Source of the DNA: Photobacterium sanctipauli
Lineage (GTDB): Bacteria > Pseudomonadota > Gammaproteobacteria > Enterobacterales > Vibrionaceae
DNA: 64,000 bases
Reading direction: 5' to 3'
Assembly: GCF_003026495.1 (NCBI RefSeq)
Contig: NZ_PYMA01000007.1
Coordinates: 124,001-188,000, forward strand
Shown one piece after another: positions 18,990 to 28,462 of this stretch. Positions within the stretch are counted from its first letter, which is position 1. Each line of letters opens with the position of its first letter. The notes beneath the pieces were generated by a model. It had not been told where the DNA came from. It searched no databases and worked only from the letters and a program-made list of their open reading frames with translations. Made by a program: the position numbers and the translations under genes.

Positions 18990-21137
18990 ATGGAAGCTAA
19001 TAAGACATATAACGTTATCTTGTGTGGTGCCGGTTTCATCTCAAATATCCATGCAAGCACACTGAACCAGCTAAAAAATACCAATCTTGTTGCCATTGTA
19101 GACCCGAACCAAGACGCAGCACGCAAACTCGCCAAACAATTTAATATTCCTCATACATTTACAGGCATTCAGGAAGCACTGAATACCATTGAATTCGATA
19201 CCGCCCACATTCTCGCTCCCCCTAACCATCATTACTCCCTCACCCATGCACTGCTCAGCCATGACAAGCATGTCTTGGTTGAAAAACCACTGGCTGAAAC
19301 AGCCGCTGAGTGTGACGAGCTGGCCCAGCTAGCCAAACAAAAAGGGGTGACACTAGCGGTCAACCAAAACTTTATTTTCCACCCGGCTCTCCTCAAAGCC
19401 AAAGCGCTATTGGCCGACGGAAAAATTGGCCCGGTTAAATCGGTAAAGCTCGATTACGAGATGCCGTTGAGGCAACTCGATGCTGGCCAATATGGCCACT
19501 GGATGTTCAGCAAGCCCGTCAACATCCTACTTGAGCAAGCCGTCCATCCAATCTCGCAATTATTTTCATTGTTCGGCTTGCCCCGTGGCGATACCCAATG
19601 CCGAGCCAGCCAACCGACAGCGCTAACGGTGCAACTCCCTTTTATAAAGCGCTTAGATATCATGGGAGAATTGAACATTCCCTACCACTTTTCATTTGCC
19701 ATGGGCCAGGACTTTCCTGTCTGGCAGATGAAAATCATTGGGGAGGATGGCGTATTAAACGTTGATTTCATCAACAACCAGCTGTCTTGCCAAACCCGAA
19801 GCCGTTTCCTGCCGGCACTTGATATCGCCGTCAGTGCCACACGCCAGGCAAGCTCCGTTTGCTACCAGGGCTTGAAACAACTGTTCCAGTACTCAACCTC
19901 CATTGCGGGCTTAACTTCATCGAAAGACCCCTTTTCGTCTTCCATGAAAGCGAGCATGGTTCACTTCTACCAAGCTCTGGATCAACAAGTGACACCTGTC
20001 CACAGCGGCGACTTCGGCCACAAGATCATCTCGTTCTGCCATACCTTAGCCCAGCAGGGGTTCCCAGACCTTCTCGACCCGCTCCCAGCAGAGGCCCCAA
20101 CAGACGCACTTTTTGACGATGAGGGTAAATTTGACGTCTTAGTTATTGGCGGTACCGGTTTTATCGGTCGTCAGGTCATTAAGCGACTGCAGGCCGAAAA
20201 TTACAGTATTGGGGTCATGGCAAGAAACATTAATGCGCTACCATCACTATTTCACCAACCCGGCATTACGTTACTCAAAGGAAATGTTCGGGACAGCAAG
20301 GCGGTCAGTCGCGCCATCAGTAAGGCGACCTATGTGATCAACCTTGCCCACGGTGGCGGGAGTGGCTCGTGGCAAGAGATCCATGATGCGATGGTCGGCT
20401 CAGCAGAGACCGTTGCCAATGCATGCCTCCAGCATAAAATTGAACGTCTTGTCCATGTCGGCTCAATTGCTTCGCTTTACCTCGGTGATACAGATACCAT
20501 CACCAGCGAGACCCCACCGGACCCGCAACCTGAGCTCAGGGCAGACTACTCAAGGGCCAAGGCCCTTGCGGATGAGTTACTGCTAACCAAGTACCCGCAA
20601 TTGGACTTTGTGCTGCTTCGCCCCGGCGTGGTCATTGGAGAAGGCGGATTAATCAACCACACCGGGGTTGGCTTCTTCAACAATTGCCAGCATTTTATTG
20701 GTTGGAATAGGGGTAATAACGCCTTGCCATTTGTGCTTGTTGAGGATGTTGCCAACGCAACCGTGGCGGCGCTCACGGCCAAGAATGCCAAAGGCAAAGC
20801 ATTGAATCTCGTCGGCGATATACGACTGAACGCTAAAGAATATGTTTCACTATTACGCAACCAGCTAGAACGGCCTTACCAGTTCATCTCGCAACCCACC
20901 GAGTGGCTATATGCCCAAGAGCTAGGTAAATGGGCGGTAAAGCGTATCGCAGGGCGAAAAACGCCTATGCCAGCATTGCGTGATCTCCGCTCTAGGGCAA
21001 TGACGGCTTCCTTTGACAACACGACCGAAAAAGCACTTCTCAACTGGCAACCAACAGCAGACAAGCAGGAGTTCATACAACGCGCCATCGCGGTGCATAA
21101 GCCAGAGGCCACCGCCCAAGAGGAGCAGGCGTCATGA
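18990..21137 (+). CDS. Fused Gfo/Idh/MocA oxidoreductase and NAD-dependent epimerase
   Basis: This 715-residue protein joins two dinucleotide-binding enzymes. Residues 1-370 form a Gfo/Idh/MocA oxidoreductase: Rossmann loop ILCGAGFISNIHAS (residues 10-23) and the catalytic EKPLAE at residues 98-103. Residues about 380-715 form an extended SDR/epimerase: VIGGTGFIGRQVIKRL near residue 385, and the Y-x3-K pair in ADYSRAKALADELL near residue 518. Both active sites look intact. It probably works on a nucleotide sugar or a sugar derivative; substrate unknown. The ATG at 18990 follows GGAG at good spacing; an ATG at 18969 is also in frame. The stop overlaps the start of the next gene by four bases, so translation is probably coupled to the GT4. 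No insertion element borders it. Confidence 0.85.
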   Translation: MEANKTYNVILCGAGFISNIHASTLNQLKNTNLVAIVDPNQDAARKLAKQFNIPHTFTGIQEALNTIEFDTAHILAPPNHHYSLTHALLSHDKHVLVEKPLAETAAECDELAQLAKQKGVTLAVNQNFIFHPALLKAKALLADGKIGPVKSVKLDYEMPLRQLDAGQYGHWMFSKPVNILLEQAVHPISQLFSLFGLPRGDTQCRASQPTALTVQLPFIKRLDIMGELNIPYHFSFAMGQDFPVWQMKIIGEDGVLNVDFINNQLSCQTRSRFLPALDIAVSATRQASSVCYQGLKQLFQYSTSIAGLTSSKDPFSSSMKASMVHFYQALDQQVTPVHSGDFGHKIISFCHTLAQQGFPDLLDPLPAEAPTDALFDDEGKFDVLVIGGTGFIGRQVIKRLQAENYSIGVMARNINALPSLFHQPGITLLKGNVRDSKAVSRAISKATYVINLAHGGGSGSWQEIHDAMVGSAETVANACLQHKIERLVHVGSIASLYLGDTDTITSETPPDPQPELRADYSRAKALADELLLTKYPQLDFVLLRPGVVIGEGGLINHTGVGFFNNCQHFIGWNRGNNALPFVLVEDVANATVAALTAKNAKGKALNLVGDIRLNAKEYVSLLRNQLERPYQFISQPTEWLYAQELGKWAVKRIAGRKTPMPALRDLRSRAMTASFDNTTEKALLNWQPTADKQEFIQRAIAVHKPEATAQEEQAS

Positions 21138-22198
21138 CCAAGCACCTCTTGCATGTGTTCTCGACTTTTGCAATTGGTGGCCCCCAGGTCCGGCTGGCCC
21201 AAATCATTAATGCCAGCCCGGGGGATTACCGCCATACCATTATCGCCCTTGACGGCAATTGTGAGGCCAAAAGCAAATTAGCCAACGGGGTGAATATCGA
21301 ATTTGTCGATGTCGGCGATATGAAAGCCCTCGGGCTGGCACAGCGCTTCAATGCCATCAAGGATCGCCTGCAAACCATCAATCCGGACACCCTGATGACT
21401 TACAACTGGGGCGCGATTGAATGGGCGCTGGTCAACCGCCTGGCAGGTACCAGCAAGGGGGTGCATTGGGAAGACGGCTTCGGCCCCGAAGAAAAAGAGG
21501 CCACCCTCCCCAGGCGCAATATCTTCCGCCGCTTCGCGCTCTCGGGCAGCACCCAAGTCGTGGTACCGTCTTATAACCTGATGGCGATTGCCAAGCGGGA
21601 CTGGCGGCTCCCCGAGAGCAGGCTGAGCTACTTTCCCAACGGTATCCATATTCCCGCCGAGCTCCCCGGGCGAGTACCGGTATCCAAAGGCAAGGCACCC
21701 ACCTTGGTGACCCTGGCAACATTACGCGCCGAAAAGAATATCCATCGGCTAATAGATAGCTTCATCGCCACGGCTCCCGAGGGAAAATTGCTGATTGGCG
21801 GAAGCGGCCCCCTGCTGGACGAGCTCAAGCGCTATGCCGAGCAAAACAAGGCTGGCGATCGCGTGGAGTTTAGCGGCTATATCAGCGATGTGTGGCAGTT
21901 TCTCGCCCAAGGCGACGTTTTCTGCCTGACTTCGGATACCGAGCAAATGCCAATATCGGTGCTGGAGGCCATGGGCGCAGGCATGCCGGTTGTCGCCACC
22001 GATGTTGGGGATATCAATACCATGGTTGCAGCGGAAAACCTCGGCTATATCGTCCCGCCAGAGGCATTCAATGGCGCACTTGCGGATATGCTCGCCAACC
22101 CAGGGCAATGGCAAAAAATTGGCGCAGCCAACCAACGCAAGGCGGCTGAAAAATTCAGCTTCGCCGCCATGCTCGACAACTTCACCCGATTGACATAA
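21134..22198 (+). CDS. Glycosyltransferase family 4, coupled to the fused oxidoreductase
   Basis: The 354-residue GT-B protein has the GT4 start LLHVFSTFAIGGPQVRLAQI with the acceptor-side Gly-Gly loop at residues 13-18, and a donor domain with LLIGGSGPLLDELKRYAE near residue 220 and the E-x7-E motif in TEQMPISVLEAMGAGMPVVATDVGD near residue 270-290. HWEDGFGPEEK and RRNIFRRFALSGSTQVVVPS are typical of polysaccharide GT4 enzymes. No membrane segment is visible. The ATGA overlap with the upstream gene suggests the two act in one pathway. The sugar donor is not predictable. Confidence 0.85.
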   Translation: MTKHLLHVFSTFAIGGPQVRLAQIINASPGDYRHTIIALDGNCEAKSKLANGVNIEFVDVGDMKALGLAQRFNAIKDRLQTINPDTLMTYNWGAIEWALVNRLAGTSKGVHWEDGFGPEEKEATLPRRNIFRRFALSGSTQVVVPSYNLMAIAKRDWRLPESRLSYFPNGIHIPAELPGRVPVSKGKAPTLVTLATLRAEKNIHRLIDSFIATAPEGKLLIGGSGPLLDELKRYAEQNKAGDRVEFSGYISDVWQFLAQGDVFCLTSDTEQMPISVLEAMGAGMPVVATDVGDINTMVAAENLGYIVPPEAFNGALADMLANPGQWQKIGAANQRKAAEKFSFAAMLDNFTRLT

Positions 22199-22334
22199 TT
22201 CCCGTGCTATTTTTAATAGAGCGATCAGGGAATTAATGAAGCACAAATAATATTGGTTATTCTTTGACTACCTGATTCAAATTACTCGCAGTTCGTGATA
22301 ATCTGCGCGCCCTTCTATCACTGAGTGAAAATAG

Positions 22335-22964
<630 letters not shown>

Positions 22965-23018
22965 CTATTTTTGTACAATTTTCCCTCTTTTACTTATAGA
23001 TAACCACTGGAGTCCTCC

Positions 23019-23294
23019 ATGGCACGCGTAACCGTTCAAGACGCTGTTGATAAAATTGGCAACCGTTTCGATCTGATCCAAATTGCTTCACGCCGCGCTC
23101 GTCAGATGCAAACTGGCGGTAAGGATCCACTGGTTCCAGAAGAAAACGACAAGTACACAGTGATCGCGCTTCGTGAAATCGAAGAAGGCCTAATCACTAA
23201 AGATATCCTGGATGCTCGCGAGCGTCAGGAACTTCAAGAGCAAGAAGCAGCAGAGCTAGCAGCCGTTAGCGCTATTGCAGGCGACCACCGTTAA
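23019..23294 (+). CDS. rpoZ: RNA polymerase omega subunit
   Basis: The 91-residue protein [20 protein letters not shown]... is the omega subunit, which helps the beta' subunit fold and join the polymerase and contributes to ppGpp binding site 1. The conserved [12 protein letters not shown] and [20 protein letters not shown] segments are present and length is normal. A good GGAG ribosome-binding site precedes the ATG. It lies 54 bases after gmk and 18 before spoT in one operon. Confidence 0.97.
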   Translation: MARVTVQDAVDKIGNRFDLIQIASRRARQMQTGGKDPLVPEENDKYTVIALREIEEGLITKDILDARERQELQEQEAAELAAVSAIAGDHR

Positions 23295-23312
23295 TTCAGG
23301 GAACCGGGCGAA

Positions 23313-25415
23313 TTGTATCTTTTTGATAGCCTGAAAGAAGTCGCAACCGAATACCTGCCTGAGACTCAAATTGAGGCTCTCAGGCAGGCTTATCTTGTTG
23401 CGCGTGATGCCCATGAAGGGCAGACCCGCTCCAGCGGCGAACCGTATATCATCCACCCTATTGCCGTAGCCCGTATCTTGGCGGAAATGCGCCTCGACTA
23501 CGAAACGCTAATGGCAGCCCTGCTCCACGATGTCATCGAAGATACCGAGGTCACCAAAGACGATCTCGATAGCCGCTTCGGTTCAACAGTGGCAGAGCTG
23601 GTTGATGGTGTCTCCAAGCTGGACAAGCTAAAGTTCCGCGACCGCAAAGAAGCACAAGCCGAGAACTTTCGCAAAATGATCATGGCCATGGCCCATGACA
23701 TTCGCGTTATCCTCATCAAGCTGGCCGACCGCACGCACAATATGCGCACCCTGGGTGCCCTGCGTCCGGACAAACGCCGCCGCATCGCCCGCGAGACACT
23801 CGAGATTTTCTCTCCGCTGGCGCACCGCCTTGGTATCCACAACATCAAAACCGAGCTCGAAGAGCTGGGCTTTGAAGCCTTGTACCCGAACCGCTACCGT
23901 GTTCTGAAAGAGGTTGTGGCCGCGGCAAGGGGTAACCGCAAAGAAATGATTAATAAGATCCACGCCGAAATTGAGGGCCGCCTCAAAGACGCGGGGATCG
24001 AAGGCACGGTCCAAGGCCGAGAGAAGAACCTGTACTCCATCTACAACAAGATGAAGAACAAGGAACAACGCTTCCACTCGATCATGGACATCTATGCCTT
24101 CCGTGTCTTGGTGAAGGATCTCGACACCTGCTACCGCGTACTCGGCCAAGTCCATAACTTGTACAAGCCGCGCCCGAGCAGGATGAAAGACTACATCGCC
24201 ATTCCCAAGGCCAACGGCTACCAGTCGCTGCACACCTCCTTGGTGGGCCCGCACGGCGTCCCTGTCGAAGTCCAGATCCGTACCGATGATATGGATCAAA
24301 TGGCGGACAAAGGGGTGGCCGCGCACTGGGCTTACAAAGACGGCGAAAGCTCGGGTACCACCGCGCAAGTCAAAGCCCAGCGCTGGATGCAAAGCCTGCT
24401 TGAGCTGCAACAAAGCGCGGGTAGCTCGTTCGAATTCATCGAGAACGTCAAATCCGATCTGTTCCCGGATGAAATCTACGTCTTCACACCGAAAGGCCGT
24501 ATTGTCGAGCTACCGGTTGGCGCCACCGCGGTGGACTTTGCCTATGCCGTGCATACCGATGTTGGTAATGCCTGTGTCGGTGCCCGTGTCGAACGCCAGC
24601 CATACCCGCTCAGCAAGCCGCTCAAAAACGGCCAGACCATCGACATCATCAGTGCACCGGGTGCCCGCCCGAATGCAGCCTGGTTGAACTATGTCGTGAC
24701 ATCGCGTGCGCGTACCAAGATCCGTCAGGTGCTGAAGACCATGCGTCGCGAGGAGTCGATCACCCTTGGCCGCCGCTTGCTGAACCACGCCTTGGGCGAG
24801 CTGAACATCGACCAAATCGACCCTGACAACCTGCAGCAGGTGCTTACCGACTACCGCCTTGAAGACCTCGAAGAGCTACTGGCTGAAATTGGCCTTGGCG
24901 AGTTGATGAGCATCGTGATTGCCCGCCGCCTGCTCGGCAGCGCCGACGAGCTCACCGAAAAAGAAAGCGATCACCGCCTGCCAATCCGTGGTGCCGACGG
25001 TATCTTGCTGACTTTCGCCAACTGCTGCCACCCAATTCACGGCGACCCAATCATGGCGCACGTGAGCCCGGGCAAGGGGCTGGTGATCCACCGTGAGGAA
25101 TGTGCCAATATCCGTGGCTACCAGAAGGAGCCGGATAAGTACATGGCCGTCGAGTGGAGCGAAGACTTCGAGCAGGAGTTCGTCACCAACCTCAAGGTGG
25201 ATATGCAAAACCACCAAGGGGCCCTGGCCGACCTGACAAACACCATTGCGGCAACGGGCTCAAATATCCAAGGTCTGGCGACCGAGGAAAAAGATGGCCG
25301 TTTGTATACCATTACGGTAAGGCTAACGACCAAGAGCCGTATCCATCTGGCCAATATCATGCGCCGGATCAGGGTGATGCCGAACGTGGTTCGTGTCTCC
25401 AGGCAGAAAAACTAA
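23313..25415 (+). CDS. spoT: Bifunctional (p)ppGpp synthetase II / hydrolase SpoT
   Basis: SpoT makes and mainly degrades the alarmone (p)ppGpp. The 700-residue protein has the HD hydrolase domain (ALLHDVIEDT near residues 69-78; LIKLADRTHNMRTLGAL near 130-146), the synthetase domain (GREKNLYSIYNKM near 237, MDIYAFRVLV near 257 and KDYIAIPKANGYQSLHT near 290), a TGS domain (VFTPKGRIVELPVGATAVDFAYAVH near 385-410) and a C-terminal ACT domain (after about 625). The start is TTG, giving MYLFDSLKEV, which aligns with the TTG-started E. coli protein. It is transcribed with gmk and rpoZ; a terminator follows. Confidence 0.97.
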   Translation: MYLFDSLKEVATEYLPETQIEALRQAYLVARDAHEGQTRSSGEPYIIHPIAVARILAEMRLDYETLMAALLHDVIEDTEVTKDDLDSRFGSTVAELVDGVSKLDKLKFRDRKEAQAENFRKMIMAMAHDIRVILIKLADRTHNMRTLGALRPDKRRRIARETLEIFSPLAHRLGIHNIKTELEELGFEALYPNRYRVLKEVVAAARGNRKEMINKIHAEIEGRLKDAGIEGTVQGREKNLYSIYNKMKNKEQRFHSIMDIYAFRVLVKDLDTCYRVLGQVHNLYKPRPSRMKDYIAIPKANGYQSLHTSLVGPHGVPVEVQIRTDDMDQMADKGVAAHWAYKDGESSGTTAQVKAQRWMQSLLELQQSAGSSFEFIENVKSDLFPDEIYVFTPKGRIVELPVGATAVDFAYAVHTDVGNACVGARVERQPYPLSKPLKNGQTIDIISAPGARPNAAWLNYVVTSRARTKIRQVLKTMRREESITLGRRLLNHALGELNIDQIDPDNLQQVLTDYRLEDLEELLAEIGLGELMSIVIARRLLGSADELTEKESDHRLPIRGADGILLTFANCCHPIHGDPIMAHVSPGKGLVIHREECANIRGYQKEPDKYMAVEWSEDFEQEFVTNLKVDMQNHQGALADLTNTIAATGSNIQGLATEEKDGRLYTITVRLTTKSRIHLANIMRRIRVMPNVVRVSRQKN

Positions 25416-25453
25416 TTAACGGACACGGCTTCGGCCGTTTTCGAATGTTGACC

Positions 25454-25481
25454 AAAACGCCCGTTTACGGGCGTTTTCTTT
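25454..25481 (+). terminator. Rho-independent terminator between spoT and trmH
   Basis: AAAACGCCCG pairs with CGGGCGTTTT around TTTA and is followed by CTTT. It lies 39 bases after spoT and only 18 bases before the trmH start, so trmH either depends on readthrough or has its promoter inside the end of spoT. Confidence 0.78.
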
Positions 25482-25498
25482 ATGGCAGAAATACCACT

Positions 25499-26212
25499 AT
25501 GACACCTGAACGCTTCCAGCGAATCCAATCTGTTTTAGCCACCCGCCAGCCGGATCTGACGGTGTGCATGGAAGAAGTCCACAAGCCCAACAACGTCTCG
25601 GCCATCATCCGTACGGCCGATGCGGTCGGGGTGCACAAAGTCCACGCCGTGTGGCCGGAAGAAGGCATGCGCGTGCTTAGCCACACCTCGGCAGGTGCCC
25701 GAAACTGGGTCGAACTGGAAACCCACGACACCATGGTCAATGCCGTTGGCAGCCTCAAGGCCCAAGGCATGCAGGTGCTGGCAACCAACCTCTCAGACAC
25801 CGCGATTGATTTTCGTGAAGTGGATTACACCAAGCCGACCGCCATTATCCTCGGCGGCGAGAAAAATGGGATCACCGCTGAAGCGCTGGCATTGGCGGAC
25901 CAAGATATCATCATCCCGATGGTCGGCATGGTACAGTCATTGAACGTCTCGGTGGCCAGCGCGCTGATCCTGTATGAAGCCCAGCGCCAACGCCAAAATG
26001 CCGGGATGTACGATCTGGAAAAAACCCAGTTGCCGGACGATGTTGTGCACCGTATCCTGTTTGAACGCGGTCACCCGGTATTGGCAAAGGTGGCTCGCCG
26101 CAAGGGGCTGCCATACCCGCCACTGGATGAAAACGGCCAAATCGATGCCGACGAGCAATGGTGGAACATCATGCAGGCTACCGAGCCAAAGAAAGCCAAG
26201 CAACTACCTTAA
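25499..26212 (+). CDS. trmH: tRNA (guanosine(18)-2'-O)-methyltransferase
   Basis: TrmH (SpoU) methylates the ribose of G18 in many tRNAs with S-adenosylmethionine. The 237-residue protein is a SPOUT enzyme with a C-terminal trefoil knot. Its motifs are NNVSAIIRTADAVGV near residues 28-42, TAIILGGEKNGI near 115-125 and IPMVGMVQSLNVSVASALILYE near 138-159, with the catalytic Arg in the first. The family N-terminus MTPERFQRIQSVL fixes the start at 25499; the frame is open further upstream, but that part overlaps spoT. The order spoT-trmH-recG is the same as in E. coli. Confidence 0.95.
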   Translation: MTPERFQRIQSVLATRQPDLTVCMEEVHKPNNVSAIIRTADAVGVHKVHAVWPEEGMRVLSHTSAGARNWVELETHDTMVNAVGSLKAQGMQVLATNLSDTAIDFREVDYTKPTAIILGGEKNGITAEALALADQDIIIPMVGMVQSLNVSVASALILYEAQRQRQNAGMYDLEKTQLPDDVVHRILFERGHPVLAKVARRKGLPYPPLDENGQIDADEQWWNIMQATEPKKAKQLP

Positions 26213-26224
26213 TGGGAAGGAACC

Positions 26225-28306
26225 ATGAGCGGACAACTTCTTGATACCATCGCCTTGACCGAGTTGTCGGGAGTCGGTGCCAAAATGGCAGAAAAACTGG
26301 AAAAGGTCGGCCTGCACACGGTGCAGGACTTGCTGTTCCACCTGCCGCTCCGCTATGAAGACCGTACCCGGATCTGGCCGATTGCCAACGCCATGGCCGG
26401 TCAGCACCTCACCGTCCAGGGCGAGGTGCTAAGCAGCAACATCACCTTCGGCAAGCGCAAGATGCTAACGGTCAAGATCAGCGACCAAACCGGCAGTGCC
26501 ACCTTGCGCTTCTTCAACTTCAATGCCGCGATGAAAAACAGCCTTGCCGACGGCAAGCAGGTCAAAGCCTATGGCGAGATCAAGCGCGGCAAATACGGCC
26601 TTGAGATCATCCATCCTGATTACAAGGTGTTTTCCGAACCGACCGAGCTCAGCGTCGAGGAAACCCTCACGCCGGTGTACCCGACAACCGATGGCTTGCG
26701 CCAATTAACCCTGCGCAACCTGACCGATCAGGCCCTGCGCCTGCTCGACAAGTCGGCCGTTAGGGAATTGTTGCCCGAAGGGCTGTACGACCGCCAGATG
26801 ACCTTGTCGCAAGCCTTGCATATCATGCACCGTCCAACCCCCGATGTGTCGCTCGACCAGCTAGAGGAAGGCAAGCACCCGGCCCAGCAGCGCCTGATCC
26901 TCGAGGAGTTGCTGGCGCAAAACCTATCCATGCTGGCGGTGCGCCACAAGAGCCAGCGCCATGCCGCCTGGCCGCTTGCCGACAGCAATACCCTCAAGCA
27001 GCAGCTACTGGACAGCCTGCCGTTTAGCCCGACCGGCGCCCAGCAACGGGTTGTCGGCGATGTCGAAACCGATATGCGCCAGCCCCACCCTATGATGCGC
27101 TTGGTCCAGGGCGATGTCGGCTCGGGCAAGACCTTGGTAGCCGCCCTTGCTGCGCTGCGTGCTATCGAGCACGGCTACCAGGTGGCTTTGATGGCACCGA
27201 CCGAGCTGCTGGCCGAGCAGCATGCGATTAACTTTGCCAACTGGTTAAACCCGCTGGGTATCGAAGTGGGCTGGTTGGCGGGTAAGCTCAAGGGCAAGGC
27301 AAGGGAAGCAGAGCTGGCACGAATTGAAAGCGGTGAGGCCAAGATGGTGGTCGGTACCCATGCCCTGTTCCAGGAGCAGGTGATATTCAATAACCTCGCT
27401 TTGGTGATCATCGACGAGCAGCACCGCTTTGGTGTCCACCAGCGCTTGGAGCTGCGAGAAAAAGGCGCCAACGACGGCCGCTACCCGCACCAGTTGATCA
27501 TGACGGCGACCCCGATCCCGCGCACGCTGGCCATGACCGCCTATGCCGACTTGGAGACCTCCATCATCGATGAGCTGCCGCCTGGACGCACCCCGATCCA
27601 AACCGTTGCCGTCCCGGACTCCCGCCGTCCGGAAATCATCGACCGGATCCGCTCCGCCTGCCTCAACGAAGGCCGCCAGGCCTATTGGGTCTGCACCCTG
27701 ATCGACGAATCCGAGGTATTGGAAGCACAAGCCGCCTCCGATACCGCCGATGAACTGACCGCCCAGCTTCCCGAGCTCAAAATTGGCTTGGTCCACGGCC
27801 GAATGAAGCCGGCTGAAAAGCAAGCGGTGATGAAGCAGTTCAAGGAGGGAGAACTCCACCTATTGGTTGCCACCACCGTTATCGAAGTCGGGGTCGACGT
27901 ACCCAACTCCAGCCTGATGGTGATCGAAAACCCCGAGCGCCTCGGCCTTGCCCAGCTCCACCAGCTGCGTGGCCGTGTCGGCCGTGGTAACGTCGCCAGC
28001 CATTGCGTGTTGCTCTACCATGCCCCGCTGTCGAAAACGGCCCAGAAACGCTTGGGCGTACTGCGCGAGAGCAGCGATGGCTTTGTTATCGCCCAGCGCG
28101 ACTTGGAAATCCGCGGCCCGGGTGAATTGCTCGGCACCAAGCAAACAGGCATCGCCGAGTTCAAGGTCGCCGACTTGATCCGCGACCAGCACCTGATCCC
28201 GCAAGTACAAAAGCTGGCCCGCTACCTGCACGATAACTACCCAAGCAACGCGGCAGCCATCATCGACCGCTGGCTCGGCCAGCGCGACAACTATTCCAAC
28301 GCCTAG
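26225..28306 (+). CDS. recG: ATP-dependent DNA helicase RecG
   Basis: RecG regresses stalled forks and branch-migrates Holliday junctions. The 693-residue protein has an N-terminal wedge domain with an OB fold, then superfamily-2 motor motifs: Walker A GDVGSGKTLVA near residue 298, DEQHRFGV (motif II) near 399, TATPIPRTLAM near 428, and LRGRVGRG (motif VI) near 580. Length matches E. coli RecG (693). It starts 12 bases after trmH and is probably co-transcribed with it. A strong bidirectional terminator follows about 100 bases later. Confidence 0.97.
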   Translation: MSGQLLDTIALTELSGVGAKMAEKLEKVGLHTVQDLLFHLPLRYEDRTRIWPIANAMAGQHLTVQGEVLSSNITFGKRKMLTVKISDQTGSATLRFFNFNAAMKNSLADGKQVKAYGEIKRGKYGLEIIHPDYKVFSEPTELSVEETLTPVYPTTDGLRQLTLRNLTDQALRLLDKSAVRELLPEGLYDRQMTLSQALHIMHRPTPDVSLDQLEEGKHPAQQRLILEELLAQNLSMLAVRHKSQRHAAWPLADSNTLKQQLLDSLPFSPTGAQQRVVGDVETDMRQPHPMMRLVQGDVGSGKTLVAALAALRAIEHGYQVALMAPTELLAEQHAINFANWLNPLGIEVGWLAGKLKGKAREAELARIESGEAKMVVGTHALFQEQVIFNNLALVIIDEQHRFGVHQRLELREKGANDGRYPHQLIMTATPIPRTLAMTAYADLETSIIDELPPGRTPIQTVAVPDSRRPEIIDRIRSACLNEGRQAYWVCTLIDESEVLEAQAASDTADELTAQLPELKIGLVHGRMKPAEKQAVMKQFKEGELHLLVATTVIEVGVDVPNSSLMVIENPERLGLAQLHQLRGRVGRGNVASHCVLLYHAPLSKTAQKRLGVLRESSDGFVIAQRDLEIRGPGELLGTKQTGIAEFKVADLIRDQHLIPQVQKLARYLHDNYPSNAAAIIDRWLGQRDNYSNA

Positions 28307-28405
28307 GCCTATTAAGCCCGTTAGCCAGGTTGCACTCGTCACCTGGCGCTAGCTAACGGCGCTAGGGATACCTGCAACCAAAAACACAAAAAAAAGACCA
28401 GAAAT

Positions 28406-28441
28406 AAAAAAGGCCAGCCCATTACATTGGGCTGGCCTTTA
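28406..28441. terminator. Bidirectional terminator between recG and envZ
   Basis: AAAGGCCAGCCCA pairs perfectly with TGGGCTGGCCTTT around TTACAT, with A- and T-runs at both ends. It ends both the recG and the ompR-envZ transcripts. Confidence 0.92.
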
Positions 28442-28462
28442 TCATGCTCATCGGCGGCAAAG

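Noticed and set aside
23628..24413. A 261-codon open frame antisense to spoT
   Set aside because: It is a shadow of the G+C-rich spoT codons and shows no recognisable domain.
25154..25498. N-terminal extension of trmH into the end of spoT
   Set aside because: The frame is open but is not TrmH-like before MTPERFQRIQ and overlaps spoT; the start at 25499 fits the family.
27245..27859. Antisense open frames within recG
   Set aside because: The recG helicase motifs are all intact on the plus strand; the antisense products have no family features.
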